From: Geothermobacter sp964441925
GTDB taxonomy: Bacteria; Desulfobacterota; Desulfuromonadia; Desulfuromonadales; Geothermobacteraceae
Direction of reading: 5' to 3'
NCBI GenBank assembly: GCA_964441925.1
Contig: CAYTVY010000150.1
Location: 1 to 5,799, forward strand
DNA: 5,799 nucleotides
Shown: piece by piece, positions 1-5,756 of the stretch
Numbering within the stretch: position 1 is the first letter of the stretch
Layout: every line of letters starts with the position of its first letter
The notes under the pieces: generated by a model
Told to the model about the DNA's origin: nothing
The model's database searches: none
Seen by the model: the letters and a program-made list of their open reading frames with translations, nothing else
Program-made: the position numbers and the translations under genes

Positions 1-74
1 AAAACCGCATTCAGGCCAAGCGCTTACACTCTTCATCCGGCACAAACCCACTGATTCAGGGGTATGAATCGATT

Positions 75-1808
75 ATGTTTCGCGGGAAAGAGCGATTGGT
101 GACCAACGGGGTGTTGCTGCTCTGCGCGGCCGCCCTTTTTCTCCTCGCCCTCCGTCCCCTGGAATCCTTCGATACCTTTTGGCAGCTGCAGTCCGGCAAA
201 TACATCTGGCAGACCGGCCAGTTCCTCTACCGCGACACCTTCAGCCTGGCGGCGGATCTTTTCCGCCTGGAGCACTGCTGGTTGCACGACCTGGTGCTTT
301 ACGGTCTTTACGGCCTGGGGGGATATGGCCTGCTGGTCGTCTTCAAGGCCGGGATGATCGCTGCCTGCGGTGTTCTGCTGCTGGGTTGGGCGCTGCGTCG
401 GCGGGTGCCGGCCTGGATGGCGGTGCCGGTGCTGCTCTTGTGTCTGGTCGCTTCCGCCGATTCCTGGCTGGTGCGCCCCCAGCTGTGGACCTTTCTCTTT
501 TCCGTTCTCTATCTCATTCTGCTTTACGCCGGTCGTGAACACGGCTGGCGCGCCTGGCTCTGGCTGGTGCCGCTGATGCTGTTCTGGGCCAACCTGCATG
601 CCGCCTGCATCTTCGGATTTGCCCTGCTGGCCGCTTTCGGGGTGGGGGAGCTGTGGCGCTGTCTGCGGCGGGAGACGGACTGGCGCCAGTTCGGTATTTT
701 TTCTGGCATCGCCCTGGCGGTGTTCGGCGTCTCCTTTGTCAATCCCTACGGCTGGCGCATTCCGCTGGGACAGCTGGCCGCCCATCTCGACCAGACCAAG
801 GTGCTCACCGGCGAGGCGGCGTCGACGCTTTTCGGCAACATGGAGTGGCTGCCGCCGACCTTTGCCCAGGTGCCTCTCTTCTATCTGGTGATGGCGCTGT
901 GGGCATGGCTGATTCTGCTGCGCTTGCTGCGCCGGCAGTGCGATGTCGCCGAACTGGTGTTCTTTGCCGGTTTCGCCTACATGGGATTCAGCCAGATCCG
1001 CCACACCACCCTGGTGGCCCTGCTGGCCGGCTTTTTCCTGCCGGCGGGCATCTGGCAACTGCTGCCTCCCCGGATCGCCGACCGGCTGGAGGCGCCGGTG
1101 ATGCGTCGGGGGCTGTTGGCGTTGGCGCTGGTTCTGCTGGTTGGCTTGCCGGCCCGGGCGGCCTGGCAGGGCCGGCTCGGTCTGGGGCTGAAGGTTGGCA
1201 ATTACCCGGTCGCCGCCGTCGATTTCCTGCTGGCGCAGACGTTGCCCGGCAACATCTACAACGCCTACGACTGGGGCGGCTACCTGATGTGGCGGCTGTT
1301 TCCCGACTACCTGGTCTTTGTCGACGGCCGTTCCGACAGCCGGGAATTTTTCGACAGCTCGACCCGGATCGAGAACGGGCTGCCGGGTTGGCGGCGGGAT
1401 CTCGACCGCTACGGCGTCAACACCATCATCACCCGCACCTGCTTCTACGATACGGGCGGGCCGCAGAACCTGATCGGCAACCTGGTGCGGCAGCCGGGCT
1501 GGACCCTGGTCTACCGCGACGCGGTGGCGGTGATCTTCGTCCGTGACCTGCCGGCGACTGAAGGGGTGCGCCGGCGGTTCGGCCTGCCGTCCCGCGAAGC
1601 CTACCGCACCATGCTGGCCGAGGCCAGGCGGCTGCAGCGGGAGGACTATCCCCGTCCCCGCACCTGGCTGGCCATCGGACGGGCGAGTTACGCCCTGGGG
1701 GACCGGGCGAACGCGCTTGCGGCCTACCGGCGCTACCTGCAGACGGCACCACGGGACCGGGAGGCGCGGCTGATGGTCGAGCTGCTCGGGGGAATGTTGC
1801 AGCAATGA
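75..1808 (+). CDS. Polytopic membrane protein, GT-C glycosyltransferase-like, with C-terminal TPR-like tail
   Basis: The 577-residue product has a first hydrophobic segment at about residues 12-27, then many further membrane segments to about residue 360, then a soluble tail. Landmarks are D33-x-x-W36 in the first loop (followed by a G-x-I / D-x-F-S pattern), E66-x-x-W69, RPQ at 134-136, WANLH at 171-175, NPYG at 223-226, YNAYDWGGY at 395-403 and DGR at 417-419. A single TPR-like helix pair lies near 527-570. This layout, with an acidic residue in the first loop after TM1, recalls the GT-C fold of lipid-linked-sugar glycosyltransferases. I know similar proteins mainly as hypothetical membrane proteins, so catalysis is inferred. 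ATG 75 is preceded by AGGGG at 58-62 with rather long 12-nt spacing; GTG at 99 is an alternative start. The stop overlaps the next gene's ATG (ATGA), implying translational coupling and a shared task, probably sugar transfer at the cell envelope. Confidence 0.75.
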   Translation: MFRGKERLVTNGVLLLCAAALFLLALRPLESFDTFWQLQSGKYIWQTGQFLYRDTFSLAADLFRLEHCWLHDLVLYGLYGLGGYGLLVVFKAGMIAACGVLLLGWALRRRVPAWMAVPVLLLCLVASADSWLVRPQLWTFLFSVLYLILLYAGREHGWRAWLWLVPLMLFWANLHAACIFGFALLAAFGVGELWRCLRRETDWRQFGIFSGIALAVFGVSFVNPYGWRIPLGQLAAHLDQTKVLTGEAASTLFGNMEWLPPTFAQVPLFYLVMALWAWLILLRLLRRQCDVAELVFFAGFAYMGFSQIRHTTLVALLAGFFLPAGIWQLLPPRIADRLEAPVMRRGLLALALVLLVGLPARAAWQGRLGLGLKVGNYPVAAVDFLLAQTLPGNIYNAYDWGGYLMWRLFPDYLVFVDGRSDSREFFDSSTRIENGLPGWRRDLDRYGVNTIITRTCFYDTGGPQNLIGNLVRQPGWTLVYRDAVAVIFVRDLPATEGVRRRFGLPSREAYRTMLAEARRLQREDYPRPRTWLAIGRASYALGDRANALAAYRRYLQTAPRDREARLMVELLGGMLQQ

Positions 1809-3307
1809 TGGAGCGTCGTTTCGAACCCGCCGACCGTTGGTGGCTGCTCCTGCTGTTCGGGGTGGCCTTTGCCGTCTTTGCCAATACCTTCGGCAACGGC
1901 TGGACCTATGACGATTTTCCGGTGATCGTCGACAACCCGGATGTGCGCTCGCTGACGGCCTTCCTGCGTGACAGCTATCCGGGCCGGCCGCTGCGTGAAC
2001 TGACCTACCTGCTCGACTACCGGCTGTTCGGCTATGCCCCCGCCGGCTGGCACCTGCAGCAGATTTTCTGGCATGCCCTCTGCGGAGTTCTGGTCTATCT
2101 GCTCGGCCGCCGGTTGCGGCTGAGTCACTGGTTTGCCGGGCTGGCGGCCCTGCTCTTTCTGCTGCACCCGATCCAGGTCGAGGTGGTGGCCAATCTGTCA
2201 CATCGCAAGGACAGCCTGGCGCTGGCTTTCGGTTTGCTCTCCATTCTGGCCTATATCCGTTTTTTGCAGTGTCCGCGAGGTGGCTGGGGCTGGTTCGTCG
2301 GGGCCGTTGCCTGTTTCGGTCTTGCCCTGCTCGGCAAGCAGACGGCTGTTGCCGTTCCCCTGGTGTGGCTGCTGGGCGAGATGTTGGGAATTGCCGGCCC
2401 GCGCCGGCTGCTCTGGGCGCGGCCGGCCTGGAGTCTGGCCGCTGGCTTTCTGCTGGCGACAGGCGGTGTCTGGTGGCTGACGGGCTTTGGCAGGGGCGCG
2501 AACCTGGTGGCGGCGATGCGGGAGACACTGGCCTTCAAGGCCAACTATTTCGGTCCCTTTGAGGTCGGCATCTATTACCTGACCGTGCTCAAGTCCTGGA
2601 TGTTCATGGGGCTGAAACTGCTTTGGCCGGTGGACCTGGCACTGGAGTACACTTTTCCGGTGGCGAAACGGCTGGCCGATCCCTGGGTGCTGGCGGGCGG
2701 GGGCATGCTGCTGGCGGCGGGGATCTGGCTGGGGCGGGGGTGGCGACGTTGGCCCGTTGCCTGCTGGCTGCTTTTGGCCGGAGGGCTCTTCTTTTTGCCC
2801 ACCGCCAACCTGGTTCCCATGACCTACCTGGCGGCCGACCGCTACTTCTATGCGCCGCTGGCCTTCTGGTCTCTTTTGGTCGCTTTCGGGCTGCAGAGGA
2901 GTGCCCTGTCGGTGCGGGCGGTGGTGGCGGTGTTCCTGCTCGTGCTGGTGGTTCTCGCCGGTCTGAGCTGGCGCCAATGTGCGGTCTGGCGTTCGCCGCA
3001 GACCCTTTGGCGGCAGGCGCTGCGGGTCAGCCCGGATTCGGCCTTCGCCCTGAACAATCTCGGCAACATCGCCCTGCTGGCCGGTCGTACCGGTGAGGCC
3101 GAGGACTATTACCGCCGTTCGGTGGCGGTCAATCCCCTCAACCCGACGGCGCATTACAACCTGGGGATGCTGGCGGAACGACGCGGTGACTTGCGGAGCG
3201 CCCTGCGGCACTACCGTGATTTCGCCAGGCTGAATCACCCGGTCTACCGCCGGCAGCTGCAGGCGCTGCGCCAGCGCTTGTGGTTGCGGTATCGCATTCG
3301 TTTGTAG
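1805..3307 (+). CDS. TMTC-like membrane glycosyltransferase with C-terminal TPR repeats
   Basis: The 500-residue protein has TM1 at about residues 12-29, then a loop with an acidic pair D36-D37 in YDDFPVIVDNP, RPL at 61-63, an LDYRLFG stretch at 70-76, and HPIQVEVV at 121-128 followed by K135. Several more membrane helices, the ADRYFY motif at 344-349 and a last TM near 380-395 follow. Two TPR units end the protein (about 412-446 and 447-480; NNLGNIALLAGRTGEAEDYY is diagnostic). This order matches bacterial relatives of the eukaryotic TMTC O-mannosyltransferases, GT-C enzymes that use a polyprenyl-phosphate sugar on the non-cytoplasmic face, with the acidic pair as the likely catalytic site. 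Sugar and acceptor cannot be read from the sequence. ATG 1805 overlaps the upstream stop; a second ATG follows at 1808. GGGGGA at 1788-1793 could be the ribosome binding site. It likely works with its coupled upstream neighbour. Confidence 0.8.
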   Translation: MMERRFEPADRWWLLLLFGVAFAVFANTFGNGWTYDDFPVIVDNPDVRSLTAFLRDSYPGRPLRELTYLLDYRLFGYAPAGWHLQQIFWHALCGVLVYLLGRRLRLSHWFAGLAALLFLLHPIQVEVVANLSHRKDSLALAFGLLSILAYIRFLQCPRGGWGWFVGAVACFGLALLGKQTAVAVPLVWLLGEMLGIAGPRRLLWARPAWSLAAGFLLATGGVWWLTGFGRGANLVAAMRETLAFKANYFGPFEVGIYYLTVLKSWMFMGLKLLWPVDLALEYTFPVAKRLADPWVLAGGGMLLAAGIWLGRGWRRWPVACWLLLAGGLFFLPTANLVPMTYLAADRYFYAPLAFWSLLVAFGLQRSALSVRAVVAVFLLVLVVLAGLSWRQCAVWRSPQTLWRQALRVSPDSAFALNNLGNIALLAGRTGEAEDYYRRSVAVNPLNPTAHYNLGMLAERRGDLRSALRHYRDFARLNHPVYRRQLQALRQRLWLRYRIRL

Positions 3308-3329
3308 TTTCCTGTGAATTCCGAAATCC

Positions 3330-3385
3330 GGGGACACAATACCTATTTTCCACCCCACCGAGGGAGAAATGGGTATTATGTCCCC
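3330..3385. repeat. Long imperfect inverted repeat (REP/MITE-like hairpin)
   Basis: GGGGACA at 3330-3336 pairs with TGTCCCC at 3379-3385. The arms continue inward through AATACC (3338-3343, opposite GGTATT at 3372-3377) and TATTTT (3344-3349, opposite 3366-3371). There is one C/A mismatch (3337/3378) and two G-T wobbles, giving a stem of about 20 bp around a short C-rich loop. No T-run follows on either strand, so it is not a classic terminator. From memory, GGGGACA-xx-AATACC hairpins of this kind are dispersed in deltaproteobacterial genomes, often near REP-associated tyrosine transposases. That origin is an inference. It starts 22 bp after the stop of the TMTC-like gene and could also protect the 3' end of that message. 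Confidence 0.7.
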
Positions 3386-3408
3386 AGAAAAGAGGCTGCT
3401 GAATTGAA

Positions 3409-3434
3409 GTCTATTGATTGTGTCTATTGATTGA
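3409..3434. repeat. Tandem 13-bp direct repeat, candidate operator of the toxin-antitoxin promoter
   Basis: GTCTATTGATTGT (3409-3421) is followed directly by GTCTATTGATTGA (3422-3434), identical at 12 of 13 positions. The second copy ends at the base before the predicted -35 hexamer. The spacing, a little over one helical turn, and the position suit binding of a regulator, possibly the toxin-antitoxin complex itself. No protein binding can be shown from sequence alone. Confidence 0.6.
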
Positions 3435-3463
3435 TTGACGCTGACTTTGTCCTGGACTAGAGT
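3435..3463 (+). promoter_or_regulatory. Sigma70-type promoter of the mntA-hepT operon
   Basis: A -35 box TTGACG (3435-3440, five of six consensus bases) is separated by exactly 17 bp from a -10 box TAGAGT (3458-3463, four of six). Transcription would start near 3470, giving a leader of about 26 nt before ATG 3496. The earlier in-frame TTG at 3463 lies inside the -10 box and would not be transcribed. Confidence 0.6.
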
Positions 3464-3483
3464 TGAATGTGTTCTTGGTTCCT

Positions 3484-3487
3484 GGAG
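3484..3487 (+). promoter_or_regulatory. Ribosome binding site that decides the mntA start
   Basis: GGAG lies 8 nt before ATG 3496. It supports that codon over the longer in-frame option TTG 3463, which has no suitable Shine-Dalgarno sequence and sits within the promoter. Confidence 0.65.
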
Positions 3488-3495
3488 TTGTGAGT

Positions 3496-3786
3496 ATGAA
3501 ACCTTCCGCTGCCCTTGATCGGTATCGGTCCACTATTCGGACTATCGTCGAGCGCCACCGTGCTCGCAATCCGCGTGTTTTTGGTTCTGTTGTTCATGGA
3601 TGTGATGTCGAAGGAAGTGATCTGGATATTCTTGTCGATCCAACCGCGGAGACATCGCTTTTTGACCTTGGAGCAATTCGTGTTGAATTGACGGAACTTT
3701 TGGGAGTCGAGGTGGATGTTTTGACACCTGCCGCCCTTCCGGAGCGTTGGAGGCAGAGCGTTCTTGAGGAGGCTCAGGTGTTGTGA
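3496..3786 (+). CDS. mntA: MntA-type minimal nucleotidyltransferase, antitoxin
   Basis: The 96-residue single-domain protein belongs to the minimal nucleotidyltransferase family. It carries the signature GSX10DXD: G30-S31, then D42 and D44 within GSVVHGCDVEGSDLDILVD. The third metal-binding acid is probably D74 in VEVDVLTP. In characterised MntA-HepT pairs this antitoxin transfers AMP groups to a tyrosine next to the HEPN active site and so silences the RNase toxin. All residues needed for catalysis look present, so it should be active. The stop codon overlaps the GTG start of the toxin gene by 4 bp, the usual antitoxin-first coupled order. It has its own promoter and a possible operator upstream. 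Two sampled lines inside this gene are 45-48% G+C, well below the left-hand genes, which suggests horizontal acquisition. ATG 3496 is preferred over TTG 3463. Confidence 0.88.
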   Translation: MKPSAALDRYRSTIRTIVERHRARNPRVFGSVVHGCDVEGSDLDILVDPTAETSLFDLGAIRVELTELLGVEVDVLTPAALPERWRQSVLEEAQVL

Positions 3787-4142
3787 GTGGGCGCGATATA
3801 ACAGCGTTGGAGGATTACCTGGAGCATATTCTTCAGGCGATTGCCCGCATAGACCGGTATCTTGTGCATGTGGGAAAAACGGAGTTTTTCGCGAATGAAG
3901 AAAAACAAGATGCAGTGATTCGGAACTTGGAAATCATCGGCGAGGCGGCGGGCAATATTCTGCGCCACTTTCCCGATTTTGCAGAGCAACATCCTGATAT
4001 CCCTCTCAGGGCCGCATACGGAACCCGCAATGCCCTGGCTCACGGTTACTTCAAGGTTGACCTTTCCGTTGTCTGGAATACCTTCGAGCGTGATCTTCCG
4101 GTTCTGAAGGACGTCGTCCTGCAGGCTCTCCGATCGCTATAG
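3783..4142 (+). CDS. hepT: HepT-type HEPN RNase toxin (DUF86)
   Basis: The 119-residue, mostly helical protein has the HEPN/DUF86 pattern: an N-terminal helix DYLEHILQAIARI, the conserved core RNLEIIGEAA at 47-56, then RNALAHGYF at 82-90. The last contains the complete RX4HXY active site: R82, H87 and Y89. In the family the Arg and His cleave RNA (tRNA or mRNA), and the Tyr is where MntA adds AMP to neutralise the toxin. The sequence after the motif, VDLSVVW...DLPVLKDVV, is also typical of HepT. Translation starts at GTG 3783 within the GTGA overlap with the antitoxin stop, so toxin synthesis depends on antitoxin translation. Length is normal for the family and nothing looks damaged. Roles in plasmid or island stability or phage defence are known for relatives; the role here is inferred. 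Two sampled lines are about 48% G+C. Confidence 0.9.
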   Translation: MSGRDITALEDYLEHILQAIARIDRYLVHVGKTEFFANEEKQDAVIRNLEIIGEAAGNILRHFPDFAEQHPDIPLRAAYGTRNALAHGYFKVDLSVVWNTFERDLPVLKDVVLQALRSL

Positions 4143-4188
4143 CGGATTTTGAGCCTGGAGCCGGGTAAGGCGTGGTCAACAATTTTCC

Positions 4189-4926
4189 ATGACAGAAACG
4201 ATTTCCCCCCACGAAACCCTCGACGATCTCGGCTGCTCGGGGGTGAAGATCATCCAGGCGAAAGATGGTTACCGATTTTCCCTCGACCCTTTTCTGCTGG
4301 CCGGGTTCGCGTGTCTTCGCGGCAGCTCCGGAACCATTGTCGATCTCGGCTGCGGCAACGGGGTGCTGCCCCTGCTGGCGGCGTCCTGGTCGGAGGCGGA
4401 AAGAATTGCCGGTATCGAGTGTCAGCCGGCGATGGTCGGGCGGGCCCGTCGCAGCGTGGCGCTGAACGGGTTCGATGACCGGGTTGCGATTCTGGCCGGC
4501 CGGGTGCAGGAGGTGCCGCAGTTGCTGCCGGTGCAGAATGCCGATCTGGTTCTGGCCAACCCGCCGTTCCGTCCGCCCCGCTCGGGACGGATCGCTCCCG
4601 ACGACGAGCGGGCGATGGCCCGGCACGAGCTGGCCGGCGGTCTGGACGATTTTGTCCGGGCGGCGGCTTTTCTGCTGAAGAACGGCGGACGCTTCTGTCT
4701 GATCCATCTGGCCGAGCGGTTGGCCGATCTGCTGATGTCACTGCGCCAGGCGGCCATCGAGCCGAAGCGGTTGCGACTGGTGCATTCGCGGCGGCATGAA
4801 CCGGCAAAGCTGGTATTGGTCGAGGGGCGGCGGGCGGGCCGGCCGGGGCTGGTGGTCGAGCCGCCGCTGGTGGTCTACGAGGGGGAAGGGTACAGCGCCG
4901 AGGTGCTCGCCTGTTACGGCGTCTGA
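4189..4926 (+). CDS. trmN6: TrmN6-like tRNA1(Val) adenine-37 N6-methyltransferase
   Basis: The 245-residue class I SAM-dependent methyltransferase has the family N-terminus (ETLDDL...VKIIQAKDGYRFSLDPFLLAGF, residues 9-40) and SAM-binding motif I VDLGCGNGV at 51-59. The N6-adenine catalytic motif NPPF is at 124-127, followed by the substrate-side stretch RPPRSGRI...ARHEL. The family methylates N6 of A37 in the anticodon loop of tRNA1(Val) in the cytoplasm, using SAM. The length is that of a full family member. NPPF proves an amino-methyltransferase; exact tRNA specificity is inferred by similarity. ATG 4189 is the only sensible start, since the conserved N-terminus begins right after it, but it has no clear Shine-Dalgarno sequence (the nearest, AAGG, ends about 18 nt upstream). 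No promoter is evident in the 46 bp after hepT. The 3' end overlaps the oppositely oriented dciA-like gene by 13 bp. Confidence 0.85.
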   Translation: MTETISPHETLDDLGCSGVKIIQAKDGYRFSLDPFLLAGFACLRGSSGTIVDLGCGNGVLPLLAASWSEAERIAGIECQPAMVGRARRSVALNGFDDRVAILAGRVQEVPQLLPVQNADLVLANPPFRPPRSGRIAPDDERAMARHELAGGLDDFVRAAAFLLKNGGRFCLIHLAERLADLLMSLRQAAIEPKRLRLVHSRRHEPAKLVLVEGRRAGRPGLVVEPPLVVYEGEGYSAEVLACYGV

Positions 4927-5417
4927 GCCCGCCGGCGGGCCTTGGCGTATTCGGCCTGGCGGATCCGGGCCCGCAAGACCGCTTCGGCCAGCTCCCTGTC
5001 GGCCATGGCCGGCAGGGAGGTCCTGATCCGTTCCAGTTCTTCTGCACTCAGCGGACTGCGCAGGGGGCGGTGGTCCTCGCCGGTTTCTCCGGGCGGTTCG
5101 ACCTTGCCCCGCCGCCAGTAGATGTCGCTGAGCAGTTCCTCACCCAGGGCTTGGTTGAGGCGTTGCAGGATCTGCGGCGCCATCAGCCGCAACTGCTGCA
5201 TCCAGACCGGCTGATCGACCCGCACCTCGAGTACGCGGTCACGGATGCGCAGCGGCCGGGCGTGCCGTGCGATCTGGGGGCCGACCACCTTCTCCCACAC
5301 CTGCCAGGCGCGGTACTGCCGCAGCTTCAGGTCGTAGCCGCGGCTGCTCAACAGGTCGGCGGCGATCGATCCGGCGCGCATGGCCCGTTTCATCGGGGGG
5401 CGCTTTGGTGTTTTCAT
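4914..5417 (-). CDS. dciA: DciA-like (DUF721) replicative helicase loader
   Basis: The 167-residue protein has a DUF721 domain at about residues 13-104. W38 and W41 occur in RAWQVWEKVVGPQIARHARP, then the IRDRVLEVRV strand pair, W72 in PVWMQQLRL, and LLSDIYWRRG at the end. DciA proteins interact with the replicative helicase DnaB and help load it in bacteria that lack the phage-derived DnaC/DnaI loaders. The domain is present and complete, while action on DnaB here is inferred. The N-terminus is strongly basic (KTPKRPPMKRAMR), suiting DNA contact. A charged helical extension follows at 112-167 (SAEELERIRT...AEAVLRARIRQAEYAKARRR). The ATG overlaps the stop of the small membrane-protein gene by 4 bp (ATGA), so the two are coupled. 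Its 3' end runs 13 bp into trmN6. Transcription should come from the promoter at 5697-5725. Confidence 0.85.
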   Translation of the reverse strand: MKTPKRPPMKRAMRAGSIAADLLSSRGYDLKLRQYRAWQVWEKVVGPQIARHARPLRIRDRVLEVRVDQPVWMQQLRLMAPQILQRLNQALGEELLSDIYWRRGKVEPPGETGEDHRPLRSPLSAEELERIRTSLPAMADRELAEAVLRARIRQAEYAKARRRAQTP

Positions 5418-5668
5418 CGTGCCCGCCTGCGTATCCGGCCGCCGAGGATCTGCCCGAGGACGGCGCAGGCCAGGGTCAGCGGTACGATGCTCCAGCCGAA
5501 ACCGTAGTGCAGCCGCAGCAGGATGATGAGGGGGATCGAGACGTGAATGTAGACGAACCAGCTCAGGGAAAACCTGCGGGCACCTTCCCGCAGGTAGCCG
5601 AGGGGCAGGTTGGCGCCGAAGGAGACGACGAGGAGGCTGGTCAGGTGCAGCGCGGCCTGTTGTGACAT
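5414..5668 (-). CDS. Small three-helix membrane protein of unknown function
   Basis: I do not recognise a named family. The 84-residue product has three hydrophobic segments, about residues 7-24, 35-51 and 57-76. Between the first two is a short charged loop (LREGARRFS) with a proline before it (NLPLGYLR), and the tail RIRRRAR is basic and so likely cytoplasmic. There is no signal-peptide cleavage site and there are no catalytic motifs. ATG 5668 is chosen because GGGAG lies 6 nt upstream and a near-consensus promoter ends just beyond it. The longer reading from 5776 would begin upstream of that promoter, and its first 36 residues are low-complexity translation of the tandem repeat. It is the first gene of a two-gene operon, overlapping the dciA-like start by ATGA. 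Coupling suggests co-expression with the helicase loader but not a function. Confidence 0.72.
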   Translation of the reverse strand: MSQQAALHLTSLLVVSFGANLPLGYLREGARRFSLSWFVYIHVSIPLIILLRLHYGFGWSIVPLTLACAVLGQILGGRIRRRAR

Positions 5669-5674
5669 GGGATG

Positions 5675-5679
5675 CTCCC
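5675..5679 (-). promoter_or_regulatory. Ribosome binding site that decides the small membrane-protein start
   Basis: On the minus strand GGGAG sits 6 nt before ATG 5668, an ideal distance. It favours an 84-residue product over a 120-residue one starting at 5776. Confidence 0.7.
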
Positions 5680-5696
5680 GGAATGAAATCTGAGTG

Positions 5697-5725
5697 ATTT
5701 TATCGCCTATTTGGGCGGGGGTCAA
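5697..5725 (-). promoter_or_regulatory. Near-consensus sigma70-type promoter for the membrane protein-dciA operon
   Basis: Read on the minus strand, TTGACC (5725-5720) and TAAAAT (5702-5697) each match five of six consensus bases and are spaced exactly 17 bp apart. Transcription would start near 5690, giving a leader of about 22 nt that includes the Shine-Dalgarno sequence. This is the strongest promoter in the window and is AT-rich within a GC-rich background. The base at 5725 is shared with the tandem repeat immediately upstream. Confidence 0.72.
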
Positions 5726-5756
5726 TGGCGGGGTTGCGTCATGGCGGGGTTGCGTC
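5725..5756. repeat. Perfect 2 x 16-bp tandem repeat abutting the -35 box, candidate operator
   Basis: ATGGCGGGGTTGCGTC occurs at 5725-5740 and again, without mismatch or gap, at 5741-5756. In the direction of the leftward promoter it reads GACGCAACCCCGCCAT twice, ending at the first base of TTGACC. Sixteen bases is about one and a half helical turns. Two identical sites directly upstream of a strong promoter suit an activator or repressor binding in tandem, though a simple replication-slippage duplication is equally possible. Confidence 0.65.

Noticed and set aside
33..2528. Very long open frame (831 codons) on the minus strand opposite the first two genes
   Set aside because: Its translation is dominated by P, R, Q, A and G with no hydrophobic segments or motifs. 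This is the expected stop-free shadow of GC-rich codons in the real plus-strand genes, which have clear membrane topology and motifs.
2198..3358. 386-codon minus-strand open frame opposite the TMTC-like gene
   Set aside because: It is a low-complexity shadow frame rich in P, Q, R and H, lies opposite a well-supported coding region including the TPRs, and has no recognisable domain.
3330..3385. Reading the hairpin as a rho-independent terminator
   Set aside because: Neither arm is followed by a run of T on the matching strand; the right arm is followed by an A-rich stretch.
3463..3495. Longer mntA reading from TTG 3463
   Set aside because: The TTG lies in the predicted -10 box, no Shine-Dalgarno sequence precedes it, and the added 11 residues are outside the family domain. 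ATG 3496 has GGAG at ideal spacing.
4135..4150. Palindrome CGCTATAGCG followed by GATTTT at the hepT stop as a terminator
   Set aside because: The stem could be only 3 bp around a TATA loop and the T-run is only four bases, too weak to call.
5725..5756. Tandem repeat as a CRISPR array
   Set aside because: There are only two units of 16 bp with no spacers between them and no cas genes in the window.
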